A stretch of 5,285 nt of DNA from an uncultured Bacilli bacterium. Its GTDB lineage: Bacteria; Bacillota_I; Bacilli_A; RF39; UBA660. Below are positions 1 to 5,169 of the stretch, one piece after another (position 1 is the stretch's first letter; each line of letters starts with the position of its first letter). A program made the position numbers and the translations under genes. Location of the stretch: positions 1-5,285 of the forward strand of contig CAKPAT010000083.1 of assembly GCA_934133155.1 (NCBI GenBank), read 5' to 3'. The notes under the pieces were generated by a model that made no database searches, had not been told where the DNA came from, and saw only the letters and a list, made by a program, of their open reading frames with translations.

Positions 1-806
1 CTTTGAATGACGATTTTGGGGTTTAAATATTCACGCTGGGTGCACACTATATCGACATACTCTTCTTCGGAAAGTAATGGAAATTTTTTTATTTGATAAT
101 ATTTTTCGAGTGGTGTGTTTTTTAGTATGCTTAGCATATGTATTTTTATGCCATCTATATTTTGTTTATTCAAGTATTTAACTGTTTCTATCATCATTTC
201 TTTTGTTTCCCCAGGAAGGCCATTTATAATGTGCACGACGGTGTAGATGTTTTCTTTTTTTAGTTTTTTTAATGTTTCTTCAAAGCAATTCAAATCATGA
301 CACCTATTGATTATTTTTGATGTTTTTTCATGGATTGTTTGAAGCCCGAGTTCTATGGTTAAGAATGTTTTTTTATTTAATTTACTTAAATATTTTAAGC
401 ATTCGTCTGATATGCAGTCAGGTCTTGTGGCAATAGAAAGACCGACGACGTTTTCAAGATTTAAAACTTTTTCATATTTTTCTTTTAACACTTCTACTTT
501 GGCATAGGTATTGGTTCTTGCTTGAAAGTAGGCGATATATTTGCTGTTCGGCCATTTTTTATCCATGATTTTTTTTACATTTTCAAATTGCACTTTTAAG
601 TCTTCTTTTGGGTTTCCACCATATTCACCACTACCTGATTTTGAACAGTAAATACATCCGTTTTTTGATTTTGTACCATCAATATTTGGACAGCTAAATC
701 CGGCGTTTAGGCTTATTTTACATACCTTTGTTTTGAATTTGTTTTTATAAAAGTAGTCTAGGGTGTGGTATCTTTTATTTGTGTTTGAGTATGGGAAATT
801 TGTCAT
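1..806 (-). CDS. Radical SAM protein, YhcC/YtqA-like (TIGR01212 family), C-terminus cut by window edge
   Basis: Read on the minus strand from ATG at 806, the frame stays open to base 1 for 268 codons. The family is normally about 300 residues, so roughly the last 40 are missing. The N-terminal region contains C39, then eleven residues, then C51-I-Y-C54, the cysteine pattern that binds the radical SAM 4Fe-4S cluster in this family. Other family-like stretches are YFQARTNTYA, GLSIATRPDCI, TIELGLQT, HIINGLPGET and, near the edge, PKIVIQ. By family knowledge it would use S-adenosylmethionine to generate a radical; the substrate is not established and I do not assign one. An alternative ATG lies two codons upstream at 812, but it directly abuts the AAGGTG ribosome site, while ATG 806 has six bases of spacing, so 806 is preferred. 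It is transcribed divergently from the transporter. Family assignment is confident; the role is not. Confidence 0.9.
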   Translation of the reverse strand, partial: MTNFPYSNTNKRYHTLDYFYKNKFKTKVCKISLNAGFSCPNIDGTKSKNGCIYCSKSGSGEYGGNPKEDLKVQFENVKKIMDKKWPNSKYIAYFQARTNTYAKVEVLKEKYEKVLNLENVVGLSIATRPDCISDECLKYLSKLNKKTFLTIELGLQTIHEKTSKIINRCHDLNCFEETLKKLKKENIYTVVHIINGLPGETKEMMIETVKYLNKQNIDGIKIHMLSILKNTPLEKYYQIKKFPLLSEEEYVDIVCTQREYLNPKIVIQ

Positions 807-810
807 TTGC

Positions 811-819
811 ATCACCTTT
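811..819 (-). promoter_or_regulatory. Ribosome binding site deciding the start of the radical SAM gene
   Basis: On the minus strand the bases read AAAGGTGAT. The GGTG core ends six bases before ATG 806, which is good spacing. The other in-frame ATG, at 812-810, overlaps the end of this site and could not be used efficiently. Confidence 0.75.
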
Positions 820-822
820 TTA

Positions 823-851
823 ATTATAGCACGTTTTTTTTCTTGTGAAAA
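823..851 (-). promoter_or_regulatory. Extended -10 promoter of the radical SAM gene
   Basis: The minus strand has a perfect TATAAT at 828-823 preceded directly by TGC, giving an extended -10. A weak -35 (TTTTCA, four of six matches to TTGACA) lies at 851-846 with 17 bases between. Transcription would start near 816-817, leaving a leader of only about ten bases that begins at or within the ribosome site. The position, the exact -10 and the spacing support it; the very short leader is an inference. Confidence 0.7.
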
Positions 852-875
852 TAAGGTGAAAATTTATAAAAATAC

Positions 876-904
876 TTTATATTATAAGGGTTTTTTGCTA
901 TAAT
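876..904 (+). promoter_or_regulatory. Extended -10 promoter of the transporter gene
   Basis: TATAAT at 899-904 is preceded directly by TGC, the same extended -10 as in the divergent promoter. TTTATA at 876-881 is a four-of-six -35 with 17 bases of spacing. The predicted transcription start is near 911, giving a leader of about 16 bases that carries the AGGAGG ribosome site. The ATG at 903-905 overlaps the last bases of the -10 and would not be in the transcript. Confidence 0.75.
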
Positions 905-911
905 GTTTCTT

Positions 912-918
912 GAGGAGG
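912..918 (+). promoter_or_regulatory. Strong ribosome binding site pointing to GTG 927
   Basis: GAGGAGG at 912-918 ends eight bases before GTG 927, which is standard spacing. It lies inside the coding frame if ATG 903 is taken as start, and nothing resembling a ribosome site precedes ATG 903. The site therefore decides the start. Confidence 0.8.
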
Positions 919-926
919 AGAGAAAG

Positions 927-2570
927 GTGAAAAAAAGTTTACTTAAAGCAATTGGTATATCATTTTTGATTTTTGCTGTTTTGAGTTGGATTATTCCTGT
1001 TGGTACTTACTCTGATGGTAAGTTAAGTACTGACGGTATTGATCCTGTGGGGCTTGTTAGTTTGTTTACTTCACCAGTATCTGCGTTTATAACTTTTGCG
1101 CTATATGGTGTTGTATTTGTTGCGATAGGTGGCTTTTATGGGGTTTTAGAAAAGACTGGTGCTTTGGAAAAACTTGTATTAAAAGTTGCTAATTTATTTA
1201 AAGGAAAGGAAAAGCTATTTATTGCTTTAACAGTTATACATTTTACTGTTTTATCTTCTTTAACTGGTTTAATTATTCCTTTATTTATTTTAGTACCACT
1301 TTATGCGGCTATTTTATCTCATATGAATTATGATAAGATGGGCATTATCGCTTCTACTGTTGGAGCTATTTTAGTTGGTAGTGTGGCATCTACTTATGGC
1401 TTTAATATTACTGGTTATACTAAAAATATTTTATCTTTAGGTATGGATAATGAGATTGTTGCTAAGCTTATTTTACTTGTTATTTTAACTGCTTGTTTGA
1501 TTTTTGTAGTTCTTAAAAATAATAAGAAAAAAGTTTTGACAGAAACGGTTTTAGAAACTTTAACTAGTGAAAATTTAGAGGTTGCTGATAAAAAATCTGA
1601 GGTTAAGAAAACTGAAGTTAAAAAGAGTGAAGCTAAGAAAATTGAAACTAAAAAAGGTGATACTAAAAAAACTGTCAAAAAGGCAGAAACTAAAAAGGTT
1701 TCAGATAAGCCAGTAAAAAAGACTAGTACTAAAAAAACTGGTGAGGCTACTAAAAAGACTACTAAGAAAACTAGTACTAAAGCTATGGCTGTTTCAAGCT
1801 TATCTAAAAAGGTTAAAGAAAAGTCACATGTTAGTATTGTTCCTTTACTTGTTATTTTATCACTTATGCTTATTTTAGTTTTTGTAGGTATGTATAATTG
1901 GTATTATGCTTTTGGAATTTCTACATTTAATGATGTGTATTCAGCTATTATGAATGTTAAGATTGGTGATTTTGCTATTTTTGAACATTTATTTGCTGGT
2001 TCATCTCAATTTGGATATTGGAGTAATGTTGATTTAGTTGCTATTTTGATATTTACATCTGGACTTATCGCATGGATTTACCGTGTTAAGTTTAGTGATT
2101 ATGTAGATAGCTTTATAGGTGGTGCTAAAAAATGGCTTGCAACTGGTTTTTATGCAGCTATTGCTAGTGTGATTTTATCTATATTATATTCTTCAATGTC
2201 TTCAGGAACAGGCACTTTAGTTGATACTATTTATGCTAAAGTATTTGGAATGACTGATGACTTTAATGTTATCTTTACAGGAGTTGCTTCTTTAATCGGT
2301 AGTTTCTTCTATAATGATTTATATTATTTACTTGCTGATATTTCTAGTTTTGTTTCTGGATTTGGTGCAGGTGACTTAAAGATTGCTGGACTTTTAATTC
2401 AAAGTGTTTATGCAATCGGTATGTTAATTTTCCCAACAAGTGTTGTACTTATTGCTGGTCTTAGTGTATTTAAAGTATCTTATAAAGAATGGATGAAATA
2501 CATTTGGAAATTTGTTTTAATTGCATTTTTGATTGTACTTCTTGTTTGCGGTATTTTAACTTTACTTTAG
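927..2570 (+). CDS. DcuC/YfcC-type membrane transporter with lysine-rich central linker
   Basis: The product is 547 residues from GTG 927; the same frame is open to ATG 903 (555 residues), but that codon lies in the -10 box. The protein is an integral membrane carrier resembling the C4-dicarboxylate anaerobic carrier/YfcC group. Supporting stretches are the N-terminal helix with LSWIIPVGTY, then GGFYGVLEKTGALEKLV, and near the end IFPTSVVLIAGLSVFKV followed by YKEWMKYIWK, which parallels the PTSG...KVPYxxW region of YfcC. Hydrophobic segments lie at about 8-28, 53-72, 97-132, 137-160, 178-196, 303-323, 368-386, 404-424, 446-466, 482-512 and 526-547. Residues about 198-301 form a soluble linker that is one third lysine, predicted cytoplasmic by the positive-inside rule; relatives usually lack a linker this long. 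Substrate is unknown: a carboxylate, peptide or amino acid is possible. It is a single-gene unit with its own promoter and terminator. Confidence 0.72.
   Translation: MKKSLLKAIGISFLIFAVLSWIIPVGTYSDGKLSTDGIDPVGLVSLFTSPVSAFITFALYGVVFVAIGGFYGVLEKTGALEKLVLKVANLFKGKEKLFIALTVIHFTVLSSLTGLIIPLFILVPLYAAILSHMNYDKMGIIASTVGAILVGSVASTYGFNITGYTKNILSLGMDNEIVAKLILLVILTACLIFVVLKNNKKKVLTETVLETLTSENLEVADKKSEVKKTEVKKSEAKKIETKKGDTKKTVKKAETKKVSDKPVKKTSTKKTGEATKKTTKKTSTKAMAVSSLSKKVKEKSHVSIVPLLVILSLMLILVFVGMYNWYYAFGISTFNDVYSAIMNVKIGDFAIFEHLFAGSSQFGYWSNVDLVAILIFTSGLIAWIYRVKFSDYVDSFIGGAKKWLATGFYAAIASVILSILYSSMSSGTGTLVDTIYAKVFGMTDDFNVIFTGVASLIGSFFYNDLYYLLADISSFVSGFGAGDLKIAGLLIQSVYAIGMLIFPTSVVLIAGLSVFKVSYKEWMKYIWKFVLIAFLIVLLVCGILTLL
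1590..1697 (+). repeat. Degenerate 15-bp tandem repeat encoding KKxEx units in the transporter linker
   Basis: Codons at 1590-1664 give five consecutive five-residue units (KKSEV, KKTEV, KKSEA, KKIET, KKGDT), followed by a four-residue unit KKTV, then KKAET and a final KK. Each full unit is 15 bp, usually starting AAA/AAG-AAA and ending in GAA/GAG or GAT plus one codon. Synonymous positions vary between units, so the repeat has diverged and is not a fresh expansion. A less regular lysine/threonine stretch continues to about 1780. The frame is kept throughout. Confidence 0.85.
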
Positions 2571-2575
2571 TATGT

Positions 2576-2608
2576 GAAAAAAGCTAAGTTTTTACTTAAC
2601 TTTTTTTT
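2576..2608 (+). terminator. Intrinsic terminator of the transporter gene
   Basis: Five bases after the TAG stop, AAGCTAAGT (2581-2589) pairs with ACTTAACTT (2594-2602) around a TTTT loop, with one C-A mismatch. The flanking A run (2577-2580) pairs further into the run of eight T at 2601-2608. The stem is AT-rich, but the U tract is long and the location immediately after a stop codon is right. Confidence 0.75.
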
Positions 2609-2618
2609 AAAAGACAAT

Positions 2619-2715
2619 CTAAAGAAATTTTTGATAAGCGAAAGTGGTTAATATTAGTCTCATAAGCTGATATAGTTGAAGATGTCGTATAAGCTATTTG
2701 GCTAAATTTCTTAAG
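2619..2715 (+). ncRNA. Possible folded RNA of unknown class (low confidence)
   Basis: AAGAAATTT (2622-2630) is perfectly complementary to AAATTTCTT (2704-2712), and CT/AG can extend the stem past one mismatch. Inside, TTAGTC (2654-2659) can pair with GGCTAA (2700-2705), partly competing with the outer stem. AGCTGATAT (2665-2673) pairs with GTATAAGCT (2687-2695) with one G-A mismatch around a 13-base loop. A short GC-GAAA-GT hairpin sits at 2638-2645. An alternative pairing of ATATTAG (2651-2657) with CTGATAT (2667-2673) is mutually exclusive with the second hairpin. No open reading frame of interest covers it and it matches no riboswitch or RNA class I recognise. It lies upstream of the mscL promoter, so it would be an independent RNA or a 3' extension of the transporter transcript. 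In AT-rich DNA such pairings can arise by chance. Confidence 0.2.
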
Positions 2716-2805
2716 GTTAGGTTATTATATTTAGTTTTGTTCTTTGAATGATATGAAAATAATGGAAATGGCATGGAAACACATCCATATGAATTGATAT
2801 AAGCT

Positions 2806-2834
2806 TTTAAATGGAGCTTTTTTTGTGATATAAT
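2806..2834 (+). promoter_or_regulatory. Extended -10 promoter of the mscL operon
   Basis: TATAAT at 2829-2834 is preceded directly by TGA, a third TGnTATAAT in this window. TTTAAA at 2806-2811 is a four-of-six -35 with 17 bases of spacing. The predicted start near 2841 leaves a leader of about 19 bases with GGAGG at 2847-2851. Confidence 0.72.
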
Positions 2835-2846
2835 TATATTGTATTT

Positions 2847-2851
2847 GGAGG
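2847..2851 (+). promoter_or_regulatory. mscL: Ribosome binding site setting the mscL start
   Basis: GGAGG ends eight bases before ATG 2860. The frame is open upstream to TTG 2839, but that codon precedes this site and falls at or before the predicted transcription start, so ATG 2860 is the start. Confidence 0.85.
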
Positions 2852-2859
2852 TTTTAGTT

Positions 2860-3240
2860 ATGAAGAAGTTTATTGAAGAGTTTAAAAGTTTTGCTTTGAA
2901 AGGTAATATGATGGACATGGCAGTTGGTGTGATTATTGGTAGTTCATTTTCTTCTATTGTCACGTCGCTTACGGATAATTTTATTAATCCGATTTTAAAT
3001 TTTGTAACTGGAGGTGCCCATTATACTTGGCAGGATATTGCGTCTTTTATTTCGGCATTTTTGAGTTCTCTTGTTAATTTTATTATTATGGCTTTTGTAC
3101 TTTTTTGCTTGCTTAAGATTGTTAATAAGATTACACATCGTAAAGAGGAAGCTAAACAGGTGCATAGATGTCCTTACTGCATGGGTGAGGTTGATCCTAA
3201 GGCAGTTAAGTGTCCACATTGCACGTCTGATTTAGGGTGA
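2860..3240 (+). CDS. mscL: Large-conductance mechanosensitive channel MscL with C-terminal zinc ribbon
   Basis: The 126-residue product begins MKKFIEEFKSFALKGN and continues MMDMAVGVIIGSSF, closely matching the MscL N-terminal amphipathic helix and first membrane helix. The second membrane helix is at about 70-88, ending in KIVNKI. The gate positions equivalent to E. coli L19 and V23 are M20 and V24. The extracellular loop is about a dozen residues shorter than in E. coli. In place of the usual C-terminal helical bundle, residues 104-121 form a zinc ribbon: C104-P-Y-C107, ten residues, C118-P-H-C121. By family knowledge the channel is a homopentamer in the cytoplasmic membrane that opens on hypo-osmotic shock and releases small solutes; the ribbons would sit at the cytoplasmic exit. 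It is first in a three-gene operon. Its stop codon overlaps the ribosome site of the next gene, whose start is seven bases on, suggesting coupled translation. Confidence 0.95.
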   Translation: MKKFIEEFKSFALKGNMMDMAVGVIIGSSFSSIVTSLTDNFINPILNFVTGGAHYTWQDIASFISAFLSSLVNFIIMAFVLFCLLKIVNKITHRKEEAKQVHRCPYCMGEVDPKAVKCPHCTSDLG

Positions 3241-3241
3241 T
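3234..3241 (+). promoter_or_regulatory. Ribosome binding site for the TTG-started metallopeptidase gene
   Basis: AGGGTGAT overlaps the mscL stop codon (TGA 3238-3240) and lies five bases before TTG 3247. No ATG or GTG in frame lies near, so TTG is the only well-placed start. The same AGGGTGATTT sequence precedes the TTG start at 5170. Confidence 0.75.
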
Positions 3242-3246
3242 TTACT

Positions 3247-3885
3247 TTGGGTTTTCAATATAAAATTGATGGTAAAGTTTATGATGTTTTAGTTGTTAAG
3301 AAAAATAATAAAAATACTTATATTAGAATTAAGGATGATTTGACTATTTTGGTGACGACTAATTATTTAGCTACTAAGGGTTACGTTAAAAGACTTTTGG
3401 ATGATGAAAGTGATTATTTGAAAAGTGCACTTAATAAAATGCAGTCTAGGATTGACAGGAGTAAACAATTTTATTATTTGGGCAAAAAGTATGATATAAT
3501 ATTTGTAGACTTTGATGATATAGAAATTACTGAAGATAAGATTTATGTGCGTGACAATGAGTGTTTAGATAAGTGGCTTAAAAAACAGGCTTTAAGTATT
3601 TTTAAAGAAAGGCTTTTATTTAATTATAATTTGTTTGAGGAAGATATTCCTTTTCCTTCTTTAAAGATTAGAAAAATGAAGACTAGATGGGGCGTGTGCA
3701 ACAAGAAAAATTTGACGGTTACTTTGAATTTCAATTTGATTTATTTTAGTTTAAAGGAAATTGATTATGTGATTATTCATGAGCTTAGTCATTTGGTTTA
3801 TTTTGATCATTCTAAATATTTTTGGAGTGTTGTTTATAAATATATGCCTGATTATCATGATAGTATTAAAGTTTTAAATGGATAA
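3247..3885 (+). CDS. YgjP-like (DUF45, SprT/M48-related) zinc metallopeptidase
   Basis: The 212-residue product has the full pattern of the YgjP-like family. KTRWGVC is at residues 145-151, a beta segment NLTVTLNFNLIYF at 155-167, then IDYVIIHELSHL. The zinc site is H178-E179-x-x-H182, with the third ligand probably H188 in FDHSKYFW. E179 would be the catalytic base. The N-terminal 110 residues are the usual beta-rich, less conserved part. There is no signal peptide or membrane segment, so it should be cytoplasmic. Length fits the family (about 210-240). The biological substrate of this family is not well established; protease activity is inferred from the motif. It starts at TTG seven bases after mscL and ends 12 bases before the next gene, so it is co-transcribed with both. 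Confidence 0.9.
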   Translation: MGFQYKIDGKVYDVLVVKKNNKNTYIRIKDDLTILVTTNYLATKGYVKRLLDDESDYLKSALNKMQSRIDRSKQFYYLGKKYDIIFVDFDDIEITEDKIYVRDNECLDKWLKKQALSIFKERLLFNYNLFEEDIPFPSLKIRKMKTRWGVCNKKNLTVTLNFNLIYFSLKEIDYVIIHELSHLVYFDHSKYFWSVVYKYMPDYHDSIKVLNG

Positions 3886-3897
3886 AGAGGTGGGTTT

Positions 3898-5100
3898 ATG
3901 AAGCTTAAATATGTTTCTTTGTTTATGGTTTTACTAATTACTTTTAGTATGATTTTGCCGACTAGTTATGCGGCACAGAAGACTTTGGATCAGTTGCTTG
4001 CTGAGGCGACGGCTAATAGAAACGCGTATAATGCGGCTAAAAATCAAAAGGAGCTGACTATTCAAGAAAGGGATGAGGCGGCTCGTCAAAAGGCTTCTAT
4101 TGAAGCACAGATTACGGAACTTGAAAAGAATTTAAATGATATTGAGGTACAGATTACGAAAATTCAAGCAGATATTCAGAAAAAAGATAAGCAAATGAAA
4201 GAGATTATTAGTTTTGTACAGCTTACAGGTGGCGAAAATAATTATTTAGAGTATATTTTTGGTGCGACTGATTTTACTGATTTTATTTACCGTGTGTCTG
4301 TTTCTGAACAACTTAGTAATTATAATAATAATTTGATTAAGGAGTATCAAGATGATGCGAAAAAGCTTGATGATAAGAAAAATGAGATGGCTTCTAAGCA
4401 AAATGAACTTACGAAAAAAGAGCAGGAATTGGCGGTTTTAGAGGTTCAGCTTAATAGTAAAATTGAGAAAATTAGTGAAGGCATGCTTAGTCAAGATGAG
4501 GAGTATAAGACGACTATTGGTCTTATTAATAATTTGAAGTCTTTGGGGTGCAAGGGTTCTGAGACGATGAGTGCTTGTCAGACGAGGATTGCTAATGCTA
4601 GCAAGAATAATAATACTGCTGGCTCGGCTAATTATAATGGTACTTATATGCCAATTACTAGTGGCTGGGTTACTAGTGATTATGGACATAGGTCATTAGA
4701 TTATCATACGGGTATTGATTTTTCTGGTGGTGGTGTAACTACTGTTTATCCGGTGGCTTCTGGAAGAGTTGTTTATGTAAGGTATGGTAGTACGAGTATG
4801 TGTGGTAATCATATTGTTTATGTTTATCACCCTGATTATGGTTATACGACGTCTTATTGGCATTTAACTAATAGTTATGTTAAAACTGGCGATTATGTTT
4901 CTCCTAATACGGCACTTGGTAAAACTGGCGGTGCTGGATATACTGATGGTGATTCTGTTAATGGTACTTGTGCGTATGGTGGCCATGTTCATTTAAATTT
5001 ATTTAATGGGCTTACGACGACTAATAGGGGAAGAATTAATCCTAGAAATTGGCTTAAGAATATTCCTAGACAAGGTGTGAAGTTTACAAGTTACAGATAG
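3898..5100 (+). CDS. Secreted coiled-coil M23 (LytM-type) murein peptidase
   Basis: The 400-residue product begins with a signal peptide (KLK, a hydrophobic core to about residue 20, then PTSYA; cleavage likely after A25). Residues about 28-215 are charged, heptad-like helical sequence interrupted near 104-130 by a hydrophobic FVQLTGGENNYLEYIFGATD stretch, the layout of EnvC/PcsB-like proteins. A low-complexity Asn/Ser/Gly linker at 233-250 leads to a C-terminal M23 domain. Its zinc ligands are H270 and D274 (YHTGIDF) and H365; H322 (YWH) and H363 (GGHVHLNL) complete the active site, so it appears active rather than a degenerate activator. Two cysteine pairs (C218/C227 and C302/C358) could form disulfides. 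The enzyme would cut peptide cross-links of peptidoglycan outside the membrane. GAGGTG at 3887-3892 is five bases before ATG 3898. It is the last gene of the operon. Confidence 0.93.
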   Translation: MKLKYVSLFMVLLITFSMILPTSYAAQKTLDQLLAEATANRNAYNAAKNQKELTIQERDEAARQKASIEAQITELEKNLNDIEVQITKIQADIQKKDKQMKEIISFVQLTGGENNYLEYIFGATDFTDFIYRVSVSEQLSNYNNNLIKEYQDDAKKLDDKKNEMASKQNELTKKEQELAVLEVQLNSKIEKISEGMLSQDEEYKTTIGLINNLKSLGCKGSETMSACQTRIANASKNNNTAGSANYNGTYMPITSGWVTSDYGHRSLDYHTGIDFSGGGVTTVYPVASGRVVYVRYGSTSMCGNHIVYVYHPDYGYTTSYWHLTNSYVKTGDYVSPNTALGKTGGAGYTDGDSVNGTCAYGGHVHLNLFNGLTTTNRGRINPRNWLKNIPRQGVKFTSYR

Positions 5101-5130
5101 AGGAATTTATTTCCTCTATTTGACATTTTT
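5095..5130 (+). terminator. Hairpin terminator of the operon, containing the stop codon
   Basis: TAGAGGAA (5098-5105) pairs perfectly with TTCCTCTA (5111-5118) around a five-base loop, and flanking A/T and G-T pairs can extend it to 11 bp. The TAG stop of the M23 gene is the first three bases of the core stem. The T tract that follows is interrupted (TTTGACATTTTT), so termination may be incomplete and some read-through into the next gene is possible. Confidence 0.6.
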
Positions 5131-5147
5131 ACTTTTTAATTTTTGAT
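5120..5147 (+). promoter_or_regulatory. Possible weak promoter for the Cse60-like gene
   Basis: A perfect TTGACA at 5120-5125 lies at the base of the terminator hairpin. The best -10 is TTTGAT at 5142-5147 (four of six matches, 16-base spacing) with no TGn extension. The -35 is exact, but the -10 is poor, and a different sigma factor or read-through from the operon could drive the gene instead. Confidence 0.3.
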
Positions 5148-5157
5148 ATGCTTTTAT

Positions 5158-5165
5158 AGGGTGAT
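5158..5165 (+). promoter_or_regulatory. Ribosome binding site for the TTG-started Cse60-like gene
   Basis: AGGGTGAT precedes TTG 5170 with about six bases between the GGTG core and the start. No other start codon in this frame lies nearby, and the encoded sequence from TTG begins exactly where the family begins. Confidence 0.7.
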
Positions 5166-5169
5166 TTTT

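Noticed and set aside
881..904. Inverted ATTATA...TATAAT pair as an operator
   Set aside because: One arm is the -10 box itself and the other is ordinary AT-rich sequence; six-base complementarity of this composition is expected by chance.
1415..1678. Open frame on the minus strand opposite the transporter linker, rich in Phe/Leu/Ser
   Set aside because: It is the reverse reading of the lysine repeats (AAA/AAG codons become TTT/CTT), with no ribosome site and no recognisable product.
1590..1697. CRISPR array or insertion-sequence remnant
   Set aside because: The periodicity is 15 bp without spacers, is in frame, and encodes a regular peptide repeat; no terminal inverted repeats or transposase are present.
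2619..2715. Known riboswitch (purine, c-di-AMP ydaO, c-di-GMP, glycine, TPP or preQ1) in front of mscL
   Set aside because: None of the conserved core sequences of these classes are visible, and the mscL promoter lies downstream, so the segment would not be in the mscL leader.
2801..2824. Terminator-like hairpin AAGCT/AGCTT followed by a T run just before the mscL -10
   Set aside because: Only five base pairs with a nine-base loop, and it overlaps the predicted -35 and spacer of the mscL promoter; too weak to call, although it could end a hypothetical RNA from 2619.
2694..2963. Minus-strand open frame covering the mscL promoter and 5' end
   Set aside because: It overlaps well-supported mscL coding sequence, has no ribosome site and no recognisable domain.
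2995..3219. Minus-strand open frame inside mscL
   Set aside because: It lies wholly within the confidently identified MscL/zinc ribbon gene and is a shadow frame.
4438..4689. Minus-strand open frame inside the M23 peptidase gene
   Set aside because: Composition reflects antisense of the coiled coil and linker; no start signal or family resemblance.
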